Source of the DNA: CAWKAV01 sp963847735
GTDB lineage: Bacteria; Desulfobacterota; Desulfuromonadia; Desulfuromonadales; BM103
Direction of reading: 5' to 3'
DNA: 43,792 nt
Assembly: GCA_963847735.1 (NCBI GenBank)
Contig: CAWKAV010000008.1
Coordinates: 1 to 43,792, forward strand
Below the pieces are notes generated by a model. It did no database searches. It had not been told where the DNA came from and worked only from the letters and a program-made list of their open reading frames with translations. Position numbers and translations under genes: made by a program. Positions 27,842-35,109 of the stretch are shown here, in pieces (within the stretch, counting starts at the first letter, position 1; each line of letters begins with the position of its first letter).

Positions 27842-28588
27842 TCACTGGTTTGTTTCAATGAAATCCCGGGCATCAGGAATGTAATCACTATTGGAATAAT
27901 CGTTGAACAGTGTATTGAACGCCATATCCGCCTTTTCGTTGTCTCCGACCATCATGTAGGCCTGACCGAGGTAGAAATATGCCTTGTCCCGATTGTAGAA
28001 GTTCGGGTACTTCATCAGCAGCCCCTCGATCCGATTGATCGCCGCCGAATAGTCTTTGGTAACCAGGTAGAACTGCCCGATGTTGAGGTCACTGGCCGCC
28101 AACTGGTTACGACAGTTTTCAATATAAGTCTGGAGCACTTCACTGCGACGGTCTTGCGGGAACCGCTCCTTCAAAGTCGTGAAGGCCTTAAGCGCGTTGA
28201 TGGTTGCTGTCTGATCCTGGTCAAAGCCGAGCATCTGGTAAGAGTAAGAGAGTCCGAGCTGATAGAGGACGTCGGGAACCCGGGCATTGTTAGGGTGACT
28301 CACAAGAAATGCCTCATATGCAACCGCAGCCTCGATATATTGTTCATCGAGGAAGTAGGCCTCGGCAATCTTCAACTCGGCCAGGATATTCAGCTCCGGT
28401 GTGTAATAGCTGTCTTTAACCTTCATCCATGAGCTGATAGCGTCCTGATATTGGCCTTTTTCGAAGTATTCTTCACCTTCCAGAATGTAGGCAGCGGCAT
28501 CGGTTGTCGCGGGCGTGTCATTTTTTGTCGCACAGGCGGCAAGCAGGAGCAGACTGAAGAGAAAAAGAAAAATGATGGTTTTATTCAT
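27842..28588 (-). CDS. bamD: Outer-membrane assembly lipoprotein BamD
   Basis: A 248-aa lipoprotein of the BamD/ComL family, part of the BAM complex that inserts beta-barrels in the outer membrane. A lipoprotein signal ends at LLLAAC with lipidated Cys19. TPR-like repeats follow: residues about 33-65, 70-100 (AYFLDEQYIEAAVAYEAFL), 108-140, 168-200 (FYLVTKDYSAAINRIEGLL) and 205-240. The repeats at 70-100 and 168-200 carry the YxxAA... pattern typical of BamD. It lies between rpoH and the CoA-transferase gene. Confidence 0.88.
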   Translation of the reverse strand: MNKTIIFLFLFSLLLLAACATKNDTPATTDAAAYILEGEEYFEKGQYQDAISSWMKVKDSYYTPELNILAELKIAEAYFLDEQYIEAAVAYEAFLVSHPNNARVPDVLYQLGLSYSYQMLGFDQDQTATINALKAFTTLKERFPQDRRSEVLQTYIENCRNQLAASDLNIGQFYLVTKDYSAAINRIEGLLMKYPNFYNRDKAYFYLGQAYMMVGDNEKADMAFNTLFNDYSNSDYIPDARDFIETNQ

Positions 28589-28709
28589 TCTGACCGTCCC
28601 TGATGGTGAAGTTCATGCGTCACTAATCCATAAAAGTCGAAGTCACTAAATAACGGTAACCCGGCTCTTTTGTCAATGATTTCCTGTTGCGGCAGAGTGC
28701 TTTTCGCGA

Positions 28710-29555
28710 TCATCCCGGCTGTTTCGTCATTGCTGTGCGCAATTTGCGTAAGGCATGCTGCTCGATTTGCCGGACCCGTTCGCGACTGATACCAAGTTCG
28801 TCGGCGAGAATCTGCAGAGTGCTGGGGGACTCGGCCAGGATTCTTTGTTCAATGATGTGACGTTCGCGGGGATTGAGTGTTCTCAGTGCAGTTGACGTGC
28901 GTTGCGTGTTGAGATGTTGCTCTTCCTCTGCCAGGAGCAGTTCTTCCTGATTGATCCTCTTGTCCGCCAGGGTGTTAAGCAGGGTATAGTCTTCGCCCTC
29001 GGCCAATTGAATGTCGAGAGACGTATCGCGCGACCCCATGCGCTGGCTCATCTCGACAACGGCATTCTCGCTGACTTCAAGTTCTCTTGCGATATCTTCG
29101 ATTTGTTCCGAGCCGGTCAGGTTGCGCAGTTCTCTGCGGGTTTGGGCCAGTTTGAAGAAGAGTTTTTTCTGCATCTGCGTGGTGCCGATTTTGACCAGCG
29201 ACCAGCTGCGTACTATATAGCTCTGGATGTAGGCGCGAATCCACCAGACCGCATAGGTGATCAGTCGTGTGCCACGTTCAGGGTCGAACTTCTTGACGGC
29301 CATCATCAGGCCGATATTGCCCTCCTGAACCAGGTCGAGCAGGCGCAGGCCGTAGCCGCGGTATTCATTGGCGATCTTGACGACAAAGCGCAGGTTGGCA
29401 CAGACCAGGCGGTGGGCTGCCTGCATGTCGCCATCCTGTAGATGTCGTAATGCCAGGTTGCGCTCTTCTTCGGCACTCAACAGGTCGAAACGATTGACCT
29501 GGACCATGTAGTGCTCGAATGTGTCTGTAGTCACCGGTAAATTAAGCGTACTCAT
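28710..29555 (-). CDS. rpoH: Heat-shock sigma factor RpoH (sigma-32)
   Basis: Alternative sigma factor, 281 aa, for heat-shock promoters. Region 2 is intact (ANLRFVVKIANEYRGYG, LLDLVQEGNIGLMMAVKKFD, ITYAVWWIRAYIQSYIV). Next comes the diagnostic RpoH box, here QMQKKLFFKLAQTRREL. Region 4 ends with the helix-turn-helix LQILADELGISRERVRQIE. I chose ATG 29555, since the preceding TTG codon is less likely and AGGAG lies 9 bp upstream. A CIRCE operator lies downstream of the promoter, so HrcA probably represses it. Confidence 0.95.
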   Translation of the reverse strand: MSTLNLPVTTDTFEHYMVQVNRFDLLSAEEERNLALRHLQDGDMQAAHRLVCANLRFVVKIANEYRGYGLRLLDLVQEGNIGLMMAVKKFDPERGTRLITYAVWWIRAYIQSYIVRSWSLVKIGTTQMQKKLFFKLAQTRRELRNLTGSEQIEDIARELEVSENAVVEMSQRMGSRDTSLDIQLAEGEDYTLLNTLADKRINQEELLLAEEEQHLNTQRTSTALRTLNPRERHIIEQRILAESPSTLQILADELGISRERVRQIEQHALRKLRTAMTKQPG

Positions 29556-29583
29556 CAATCATAACTCCTGAAAGAATAAAGCA

Positions 29584-29610
29584 TTGGCACTCTCATCCAA
29601 TGAGTGCTAA
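29584..29610. promoter_or_regulatory. CIRCE operator (HrcA-binding site) of rpoH
   Basis: TTGGCACTC-N9-GAGTGCTAA differs from the CIRCE consensus (TTAGCACTC-N9-GAGTGCTAA) at one base of one arm, and has the standard nine-base spacer. It lies 29 bp before the rpoH ATG, just downstream of the -10 box on the minus strand, a position where bound HrcA would block transcription. Confidence 0.88.
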
Positions 29611-29613
29611 ATA

Positions 29614-29642
29614 TATATACCAAGTTGAATGTTATAATGCAA
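29614..29642 (-). promoter_or_regulatory. rpoH promoter
   Basis: On the minus strand TTGCAT (29642-29637), a 17-bp spacer and TATATA (29619-29614) fit a housekeeping promoter. The CIRCE site begins 4 bp downstream of the -10 box and covers the expected start site. Confidence 0.65.
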
Positions 29643-29669
29643 GGGGATGTTGCGGATTTCTGAGAAAAG

Positions 29670-29698
29670 TTGACAGTTCGTTAAGCCCCCCGCATAAT
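29670..29698 (+). promoter_or_regulatory. Promoter of the small lipoprotein-crcB operon
   Basis: TTGACA (29670-29675), a 17-bp spacer and CATAAT (29693-29698) make a near-consensus promoter, back-to-back with that of rpoH. Transcription would start near 29705, about 45 bp before the lipoprotein ATG. Confidence 0.75.
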
Positions 29699-29749
29699 GT
29701 TGTTCGAAATAAGATCCCTTGTCCCTGTCAATATCAGGAGGAGAACGTC

Positions 29750-29896
29750 ATGCGTATCATTCATGGTTTGGCTCTGGGCTTTTTCCTGGTTCTCTGTTTA
29801 ACGGCATGTGTCACGAATTCAGCCAAGGAAAAACCCCGTGTGCATTGTCCTGCCTGCGACAGCGAATTCGACGCTCTTATTCATCAACGTTTCTAG
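29750..29896 (+). CDS. Small lipoprotein of unknown function
   Basis: A 48-aa precursor with a lipoprotein signal (MRIIHGLALGFFLVLCLTAC, lipidated Cys20). The mature part is only about 29 residues and carries a CPAC pair (HCPACDSEF) that could bind metal or form a disulfide. AGGAGGAG lies 6 to 8 bp before the ATG and a strong promoter precedes it. I do not recognise a family. It is followed 12 bp later by crcB, so both are probably one transcript. Confidence 0.75.
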   Translation: MRIIHGLALGFFLVLCLTACVTNSAKEKPRVHCPACDSEFDALIHQRF

Positions 29897-29908
29897 GCCT
29901 CTGATACG

Positions 29909-30280
29909 GTGAAAATATTTTATCTGGGGATTTTTGGCGGCTTGGGGTGCATGACGCGTTATGTGATCTCCGGCTGGGTTTATAACCTTGCGGGCCGGGC
30001 TTTGCCGTACGGTACACTGGCGGTCAACGTGATTGGCTCACTGCTGCTTGGTCTGATCATGGAGGGCAGCTTGCGCAGTACCATGTTGAGCCCGGATTTG
30101 CGTTTTGGCCTCACCGTGGGATTTTTGGGTGGCTTTACGACCTTTTCCACCTTTTCCTATGAAACTGTCAGGCTGTTGGAAGAGGGTAGTCTGGTGGCGG
30201 CCGGGGCAAACGTCTTTCTGAATGTTGCCGTTTGCGTGGTTGCTGTCACGATCGGTATCTACCTGGCGCGGCAGATCTGA
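29909..30280 (+). CDS. crcB: Fluoride ion channel CrcB/Fluc
   Basis: A 123-aa four-helix membrane protein. As a dual-topology dimer it exports fluoride. The family motif GFTTFSTFS (75-83) contains the Phe residues that line the pore. GCMTRY near the N-terminus and NVIGSLLLG (40-48) are also typical. It starts with GTG, 12 bp after the lipoprotein stop, with only a weak ribosome site. No fluoride riboswitch is apparent upstream. Confidence 0.92.
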   Translation: MKIFYLGIFGGLGCMTRYVISGWVYNLAGRALPYGTLAVNVIGSLLLGLIMEGSLRSTMLSPDLRFGLTVGFLGGFTTFSTFSYETVRLLEEGSLVAAGANVFLNVAVCVVAVTIGIYLARQI

Positions 30281-30293
30281 AAGCGAGGATAGC

Positions 30294-30629
30294 ATGTTAA
30301 AGCGGGAAGAGATGGTCCTGATGCGAATTTTTGTCGGCGAGAGTGACCGCCATGGCAAGAAACCGCTCTACGAAGCCCTGATTGAGCTATTCCGCACCGA
30401 AGGCGTGGCCGGTGCTACGGTCATCAAGGGGGCGATGGGTTACAGCGGTAAGAACGAACTGCATTCCGATCGTTTTTTGCGACTGAGCAGTGATCTTCCC
30501 GTGATTGTCGAAGTGGTCGACAGCGAAAAGAAGATCGACGCAGTTCTGCCCCTTATCGAGGGAATGTTCGAGGGTGGATTGATCACCCTGGAAAAAGTCC
30601 GTGTCATTAATTTTCACAGGGATCGCTAA
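30294..30629 (+). CDS. DUF190 protein
   Basis: A 111-aa DUF190 protein, a PII-like small ferredoxin-fold protein often encoded next to crcB. The core is MRIFVGESDRHGKKPLYEAL, then GATVIKGAMGYSG, then LPVIVEVVDSEKKID. Its function is not established. It may act as a signalling or nucleotide-binding partner of the fluoride channel. I chose ATG 30294, with GAGG 6 bp upstream and a 13-bp gap from crcB. Confidence 0.88.
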   Translation: MLKREEMVLMRIFVGESDRHGKKPLYEALIELFRTEGVAGATVIKGAMGYSGKNELHSDRFLRLSSDLPVIVEVVDSEKKIDAVLPLIEGMFEGGLITLEKVRVINFHRDR

Positions 30630-30634
30630 CACTT

Positions 30635-31096
30635 ATGTTCAGTCGAATTTTAACCCTGTTACAGGGAGAAGCGGACACCGACAGTGGTGTTCGCTTCGAG
30701 CGGGTCCAGGTCGCTATCTGCACCCTGCTCATGGAGGTCGCCCACAGTGACGGCCACTTTCAGCCGGTCGAGGCGAAAATTGTCCAGAACCTGCTGGCAC
30801 AGAAATTCAATCTTTCCGCTGCAGCGGTTGCCGAGCTGGTCGATTATTCGCAGCAGCGTCGCGAAGCAAGCCCGGATCTTTTTCAGTTCGCACGTGAAAT
30901 CAATGCTCATTTCAGTCGCGCCGAAAAACTTGATGTCATGGAAGGAATCTGGCGTGTGATTTACGCTGACGGCATTCTCGATATGTACGAAGACGCCCTG
31001 GCCAGGCAGCTTGCCACCCTGTTGCGCCTCGATCACAAGGATGTCATCGACCGCAAGTTGAAAGTTCTGGATGAAGTAAAAAGCCGCGGCGCGTAG
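30635..31096 (+). CDS. TerB-like protein
   Basis: A 153-aa helical protein of the TerB/DjlA-N superfamily. Acidic signatures occur in both halves: LLMEVAHSDGHFQPVEAKIV and RVIYADGILDMYEDALARQL. These match the metal-binding EF-like turns of TerB. The family was first linked to tellurite resistance, but standalone members have no fixed role. It starts 5 bp after the DUF190 gene, so it is probably the last gene of this operon. Confidence 0.85.
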   Translation: MFSRILTLLQGEADTDSGVRFERVQVAICTLLMEVAHSDGHFQPVEAKIVQNLLAQKFNLSAAAVAELVDYSQQRREASPDLFQFAREINAHFSRAEKLDVMEGIWRVIYADGILDMYEDALARQLATLLRLDHKDVIDRKLKVLDEVKSRGA

Positions 31097-31236
31097 CGAA
31101 TAGCGCGAGCATCTCCGCATCCAGACCGATCATTTAAAACAAAGGGCTTTTGATCATAATGTCCCGGTTTCTTTCTCGCTACGTGCCACGCACCTCCTGC
31201 CTTCCTCGCTGCGTCCCTCGCTATTCGCCCCTCATC
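31087..31236. repeat. Heptamer-phased repeat between terB-like and mnmM genes
   Basis: Eight consecutive seven-base units run from 31180 to 31235 (TACGTGC, CACGCAC, CTCCTGC, CTTCCTC, GCTGCGT, CCCTCGC, TATTCGC, CCCTCAT). The opposite arm sits at the 3' end of the TerB-like gene (GCGAATAGCG against CGCTATTCGC at 31219-31228). The array ends 3 bp before the ATG of the methyltransferase gene, which therefore has no Shine-Dalgarno. Confidence 0.65.
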
Positions 31237-31238
31237 CC

Positions 31239-31853
31239 ATGTCTTCTCTGACCCACATTGTCTCCTGGAGTCAGATGCTGGCCTGTGAAATTCTTCGCCA
31301 TGGAGATCTGGCCATTGACCTGACTGCCGGTAAAGGGCGGGATACTTACGCCCTGGCAAAAGCCGTTGGCCCAACCGGTCAAGTCGTTGCATTTGATCTG
31401 CAAAACGTCGCACTTGAACAGACCGCACTGTTTTTGCAGGGTCACAACCTTGCCGTATATCACAGTTCCGGCGGTCAAATTCTTGCGGAGCAGCCTGGAA
31501 TCTACCTGGTCCGGGCCTGTCATGGTACCCTCGGCAAGGTGCTGCTGCATCCTGCCAGGGTCATCATGGCAAATCTTGGCTACCTGCCGGCAGGCGACCA
31601 GAGTTTTATCACCCAACCCCGGACGACTCTCGATGCTTTACAGCAATCCCTGCCGTTGCTGGTTCCCGGCGGACGCCTGGTCGTTACAGTTTATCCGGCC
31701 CACGCGGGAGGTGTCGAGGAAGAGGCGGTGGTCAAGGATTTCTTCAGTAGCCTGCCCGTCGATCGATGGCAGGTCCTCTCCCTGCGTATTGCCAATTGCA
31801 GCGTGGCGCCTGGTCTGCTGGTGGCAGAGCGAACCTGCAAAGATGACGAGTGA
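31239..31853 (+). CDS. mnmM: MnmM/YtqB-type tRNA methyltransferase
   Basis: A 204-aa class I methyltransferase of the family formerly called rRNA methylase (YtqB), now known to methylate 5-aminomethyl-2-thiouridine at tRNA position 34. SAM motif I is AIDLTAGKGRDT at residues 25-36. The family-specific MANLGYLPAGDQ block and TVYPAHAGGVEE follow. Length fits. The start lies directly after a heptamer repeat without a ribosome site, so an unusual initiation or a different start is possible. Confidence 0.82.
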   Translation: MSSLTHIVSWSQMLACEILRHGDLAIDLTAGKGRDTYALAKAVGPTGQVVAFDLQNVALEQTALFLQGHNLAVYHSSGGQILAEQPGIYLVRACHGTLGKVLLHPARVIMANLGYLPAGDQSFITQPRTTLDALQQSLPLLVPGGRLVVTVYPAHAGGVEEEAVVKDFFSSLPVDRWQVLSLRIANCSVAPGLLVAERTCKDDE

Positions 31854-31892
31854 CTGATTACGGATGTTTTACGTAATGGAAGACGTTCAGGA

Positions 31893-33089
31893 TCAGAAAT
31901 ACCACTTGAGCAGGAGACCGCCGTTGTCACCGAGCATGCCGAATTCGCTGCGTGGTTCAATGGCAAGCCCTGATGCGAGGAGGTGCGGTCCTTGTCCTGT
32001 ATGCCAACTCCAGAACAGCTGCAGGGAGAGATTATCGGCAAGGCTGATATCGAGAGTCGGCCGGATCAGCGCAGAATTATCAGTCAGATTGTAAATCACA
32101 AGGCCTTGTAGGGTTACCAGAGGATGAATATCGTAGGTCGGTGCGATGAGCAGGTAGTGTCGACCGAGCAGGTAGGTCAACCCCTCCTGCAGGGGCGCTG
32201 AAGCGAGGACCTCCGGGTAATCTTTCGGATCGTCGGCACCCGGCCCGTTATAGAGATACTGGGCGACCAGCGAGACGCCGTTGTTGAACCGGTACCAGGT
32301 TTCAATCGCGGCAAGGGCATAGTGATCGTGCAGATCCCCGCCCGTTTCATCAAGATCCCTGCCGTTGTGAATCGCAAATTCACCTTTTATGCCAAGTGTG
32401 CCGAGGCTTCCGGCCAGGCCGGCGCCGAACATGTTTCGGCCACGCAAGCGGCCGCCGATCATCAGCATGTCGAGCCCCTTCCTGTTGTCCGTCCAGGTCG
32501 CCAGGTAGGAGTTGTACCGCTCTTTCTCTCCTCCCACGGCGAGGGCACCGAGTTGTCCGTCAATCCCGTAATTGAAGGTAATCCGCAGAGCATCGACACC
32601 GCTGCGAACCTCCGTGTCGATGGCTTCCGGAGCGAAGGGGGCAATGACGTCAAGAGGGGAAAAGATGAGAATGCGCCCGAAACCAAAGGCTTGACGTCCA
32701 ATGGAAACATCTACGGCCTTGACACGCAATTGCAGGTTCAGCCGGTCGACCTGCAGGCGGTTGGTGCCGTGCTCACCTTGCTGCCAGACCTGATCCATGC
32801 CGGTAAGACGGTTGATGTCTCGGTCAGGCAGGGAGAATGTGTCTGATGGGTCGCTCCAGAGATACTGGTCGTCGACGACAGCTTCAAGCCGCCAACTTCC
32901 CATCGGTTGCCAGTCCATGCCGAAGCGGGCTCGGTTACTGGAAAAGTGGTAGCTCGGTGAGATGTCTGCGGGTGATTCTTGTCCGTAAAGGTTGAGGGAT
33001 TTGATGGAACCGTGCCATTCCGGTGGTTCCGAGCGAACCGGGAGTGGCAACAGCAACATCCCGCAGAGCAAAAAAAATGCCCTTTTCAT
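31893..33089 (-). CDS. Predicted outer-membrane beta-barrel of the Lol-like operon
   Basis: A 398-aa exported protein. The signal peptide is MKRAFFLLCGMLLLPLPVRS. Alternating amphipathic segments follow throughout (for example RLQVDRLNLQLRVKAVDVSI and LLLIAPTYDIHPLVTLQGLV), and the protein ends in KWYF, the aromatic C-terminus expected of barrels inserted by BAM. I do not recognise a named family. Its ATG overlaps the stop of the ABC ATPase gene (ATGA), so translation is coupled. This places it in the same system as the ATPase, permeases and carrier. Confidence 0.75.
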   Translation of the reverse strand: MKRAFFLLCGMLLLPLPVRSEPPEWHGSIKSLNLYGQESPADISPSYHFSSNRARFGMDWQPMGSWRLEAVVDDQYLWSDPSDTFSLPDRDINRLTGMDQVWQQGEHGTNRLQVDRLNLQLRVKAVDVSIGRQAFGFGRILIFSPLDVIAPFAPEAIDTEVRSGVDALRITFNYGIDGQLGALAVGGEKERYNSYLATWTDNRKGLDMLMIGGRLRGRNMFGAGLAGSLGTLGIKGEFAIHNGRDLDETGGDLHDHYALAAIETWYRFNNGVSLVAQYLYNGPGADDPKDYPEVLASAPLQEGLTYLLGRHYLLIAPTYDIHPLVTLQGLVIYNLTDNSALIRPTLDISLADNLSLQLFWSWHTGQGPHLLASGLAIEPRSEFGMLGDNGGLLLKWYF

Positions 33090-33775
33090 GCCGTGACTCT
33101 GCTGTCTTCGGCAAGATGGCCGTCTGCCAGTCGAATGACGCGTTCGGCCTGGGAAATCACCCTGTCATCATGGGAGCTGAAGATGAAGGTTGTGCCATTT
33201 TCCCGGTTGATGCGACGCATCAGGGCGAGCAGGTCTTCTGCGGTGTGGGAGTCGAGGTTGGCGGTCGGTTCGTCCGCCAGAATGACCCGGGGATTTGCGG
33301 CCATGGCTCTGGCGATGGCGACCCGTTGCTGTTGCCCGCCGGACAGATTGGCTGGCCGTCGATCCTCCAAACCGGCGATTCCCAGGTCGGCAAAGAGTTT
33401 CGCCACGCGCTGGCGACGAGTTGCCCTGGGGATTTTCTGCAGCATCAGGGTGAATTCTGCGTTCTCCGCCGCCGTCAAGACCGGAATCAGGTTGTACGAC
33501 TGGAAGATGAAGCCGATATGCCGCAGACGAAAATCGGCCAGTTGCCTGGAATTCGCCGTGCCGAAGTTGAGGTCGCTGAAGATCACCTGGCCCGTTGTCG
33601 GGCGATCCAAGCCGCCGATAAGATTCAGTGCGGTTGTTTTTCCGCTTCCCGATGGCCCGGCCAGTACGGCAAATTCGCCTGCCTTGAAGCGGAGCGTCAC
33701 GTCGGTCAACGCAGCAATTTCCTGGTTGCCGAGCCGGTAGATTTTTGAGACGTTTTCAAGTTTGATTAGTGACAT
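33086..33775 (-). CDS. ABC transporter ATPase, LolD-like
   Basis: A 229-aa ABC ATPase of the LolD/MacB group. Walker A is GPSGSGKTT at 40-48, the Q-loop is FIFQSYNL, the signature LSGGQQQR starts at 144, Walker B VILADEPTANLD has Glu169, and the switch His is in FSSHD. It powers the two FtsX-type permeases encoded upstream. A 91-bp gap containing a heptamer repeat separates it from the second permease gene, while it overlaps the barrel gene by 4 bp. Confidence 0.92.
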   Translation of the reverse strand: MSLIKLENVSKIYRLGNQEIAALTDVTLRFKAGEFAVLAGPSGSGKTTALNLIGGLDRPTTGQVIFSDLNFGTANSRQLADFRLRHIGFIFQSYNLIPVLTAAENAEFTLMLQKIPRATRRQRVAKLFADLGIAGLEDRRPANLSGGQQQRVAIARAMAANPRVILADEPTANLDSHTAEDLLALMRRINRENGTTFIFSSHDDRVISQAERVIRLADGHLAEDSRVTA

Positions 33776-33788
33776 GTTGATTCTTTAG

Positions 33789-33866
33789 GTTCGGGAGGGT
33801 TAAGGGATAGGGGCCCGTGGTTTGTACCCTTCACCCCTTTCGCGCTGCTCCCTTCTCCCGGTCCCA
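33789..33866. repeat. Heptamer-phased inverted repeat inside the Lol-like operon
   Basis: Left units contain GGG every seven bases (TTCGGGA, GGGTTAA, GGGATAG, GGGCCCG; 33790-33817). Right units are C-rich (TACCCTT, CACCCCT, TTCGCGC, TGCTCCC, TTCTCCC, GGTCCC; 33825-33865). The halves can fold back. It fills the gap between the permease-2 stop (at 33867) and the ATPase start, within one operon. Confidence 0.65.
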
Positions 33867-35102
33867 TCAATGGTGCCGCATCCCTTCGACCGGCGTGATG
33901 CGCCCGGCTTTGATGGCCGGGTACAGGGCCGCCAGCAATGTCAATCCGATCACGTAGCCGGCAATCCGAATCATCCAGCCGGGATTCCAGCTGGCCCGCA
34001 TGATCGGATCGAACACGACCCCGCCGAATTCAAGTGTCTCCGGAACAAAGGTTGCGAGGTCGATACCCACATCAACCAAATACCAGGTTGCCAGACTGCC
34101 GAGCAATGTGCCAATGGCGGCGGCGAGCAGCCCAAGAGACAGGGCCTCGAGCATGATCATGCTGCGCAGGGTCATCGGCCTGCTGCCCAGGGCAAGGATG
34201 ACACCGAACTCACGCATCCGCTCCATGACCGACATGAGCAGGGTGTTGACGACGCCGATCGTAACAATCAGCAGGATAATCAGAAAGATAAATTTCTGGC
34301 TGGCATAATCGAGTTTGATTGCATTAGCCAGGTTCGGCATGGCGCGCTCCCAGTTGACTGCTTCTATATTCGGGTGTGCGCCGAGAATTGATGCAACCCG
34401 ACCATGCACCCGTTGTTCAGAACCGGGGTTAGCCAAAATAATAGCCAGTTCATGAACTGAGCCGGCGTTGCCGGTGAGCAGGCCGGCACGCTCTCGACCA
34501 ATCATGATCAACGAGCTGTCAATATCTTTCATGCCTGAACTGATCACTCCACGCACATGCAGCAGCTCGCTGTGCAGGGTCCCATCCTGATGCTGCGCGG
34601 TGACAACAAACTTCTGACCGGGCTTGATCTGCAGTTCATCAAGCAGGCGTGAACCGACCACGGCGTCGCGCGAATCGACAGACCGGATCATGGCGTCTTC
34701 GGCAAGGGTCTTGAGGAATGGATTGATCCGGCGCTCGCGCACAGGATCAACACCGATCAGCACGACGCCGCGGCTTTCCCTGCTTGATTGAGCGAGGGCG
34801 GGGATGTAGAGGCGCGGCAGAACCTGCTTGACACCGTCAATCGTCTCAATTTCGGTAACCATGTTGTAGACTTTGAAATGTAGCTTTTCATCGCGATCCT
34901 CAAGGTAGCTCTGTCGATAGACCGCAATATGCCCGGAACCTGCTCTTACGCCGCTGTCAATCATGCCGGCATAAACGCCCGATGAGAGATTATGCAGCGC
35001 CTGCACCAGCATAATGCTGAAGGCAATCGCCGCCAGCGTAATGAGCGTGCGGCGCCGATTGCGCCAGAGATTTTTCCAGGCCAGTTGCAGATAATCAGTC
35101 AT
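33867..35102 (-). CDS. FtsX/LolE-type ABC permease 2
   Basis: A 411-aa permease with the MacB/LolCE layout. It has a short cytoplasmic start (AWKNLWRNRRRTLITLAAIA), one transmembrane helix, a periplasmic domain of about 230 residues (about 45-270) and an FtsX domain with three more helices (about 275-405, including FGVILALGSRPMTLRSMIML). It follows permease 1 by 7 bp. The two differ strongly outside the FtsX core, suggesting a LolC/LolE-like heterodimer. Confidence 0.88.
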   Translation of the reverse strand: MTDYLQLAWKNLWRNRRRTLITLAAIAFSIMLVQALHNLSSGVYAGMIDSGVRAGSGHIAVYRQSYLEDRDEKLHFKVYNMVTEIETIDGVKQVLPRLYIPALAQSSRESRGVVLIGVDPVRERRINPFLKTLAEDAMIRSVDSRDAVVGSRLLDELQIKPGQKFVVTAQHQDGTLHSELLHVRGVISSGMKDIDSSLIMIGRERAGLLTGNAGSVHELAIILANPGSEQRVHGRVASILGAHPNIEAVNWERAMPNLANAIKLDYASQKFIFLIILLIVTIGVVNTLLMSVMERMREFGVILALGSRPMTLRSMIMLEALSLGLLAAAIGTLLGSLATWYLVDVGIDLATFVPETLEFGGVVFDPIMRASWNPGWMIRIAGYVIGLTLLAALYPAIKAGRITPVEGMRHH

Positions 35103-35109
35103 TGTTCCG

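Noticed and set aside
29897..29908. Fluoride riboswitch upstream of crcB
   Set aside because: Only 12 bp separate crcB from the lipoprotein gene, and the expected pseudoknot sequence is absent there and in the operon leader.
33023..33748. Long frames opposite the ABC ATPase gene
   Set aside because: The ATPase on the minus strand has complete Walker and signature motifs.
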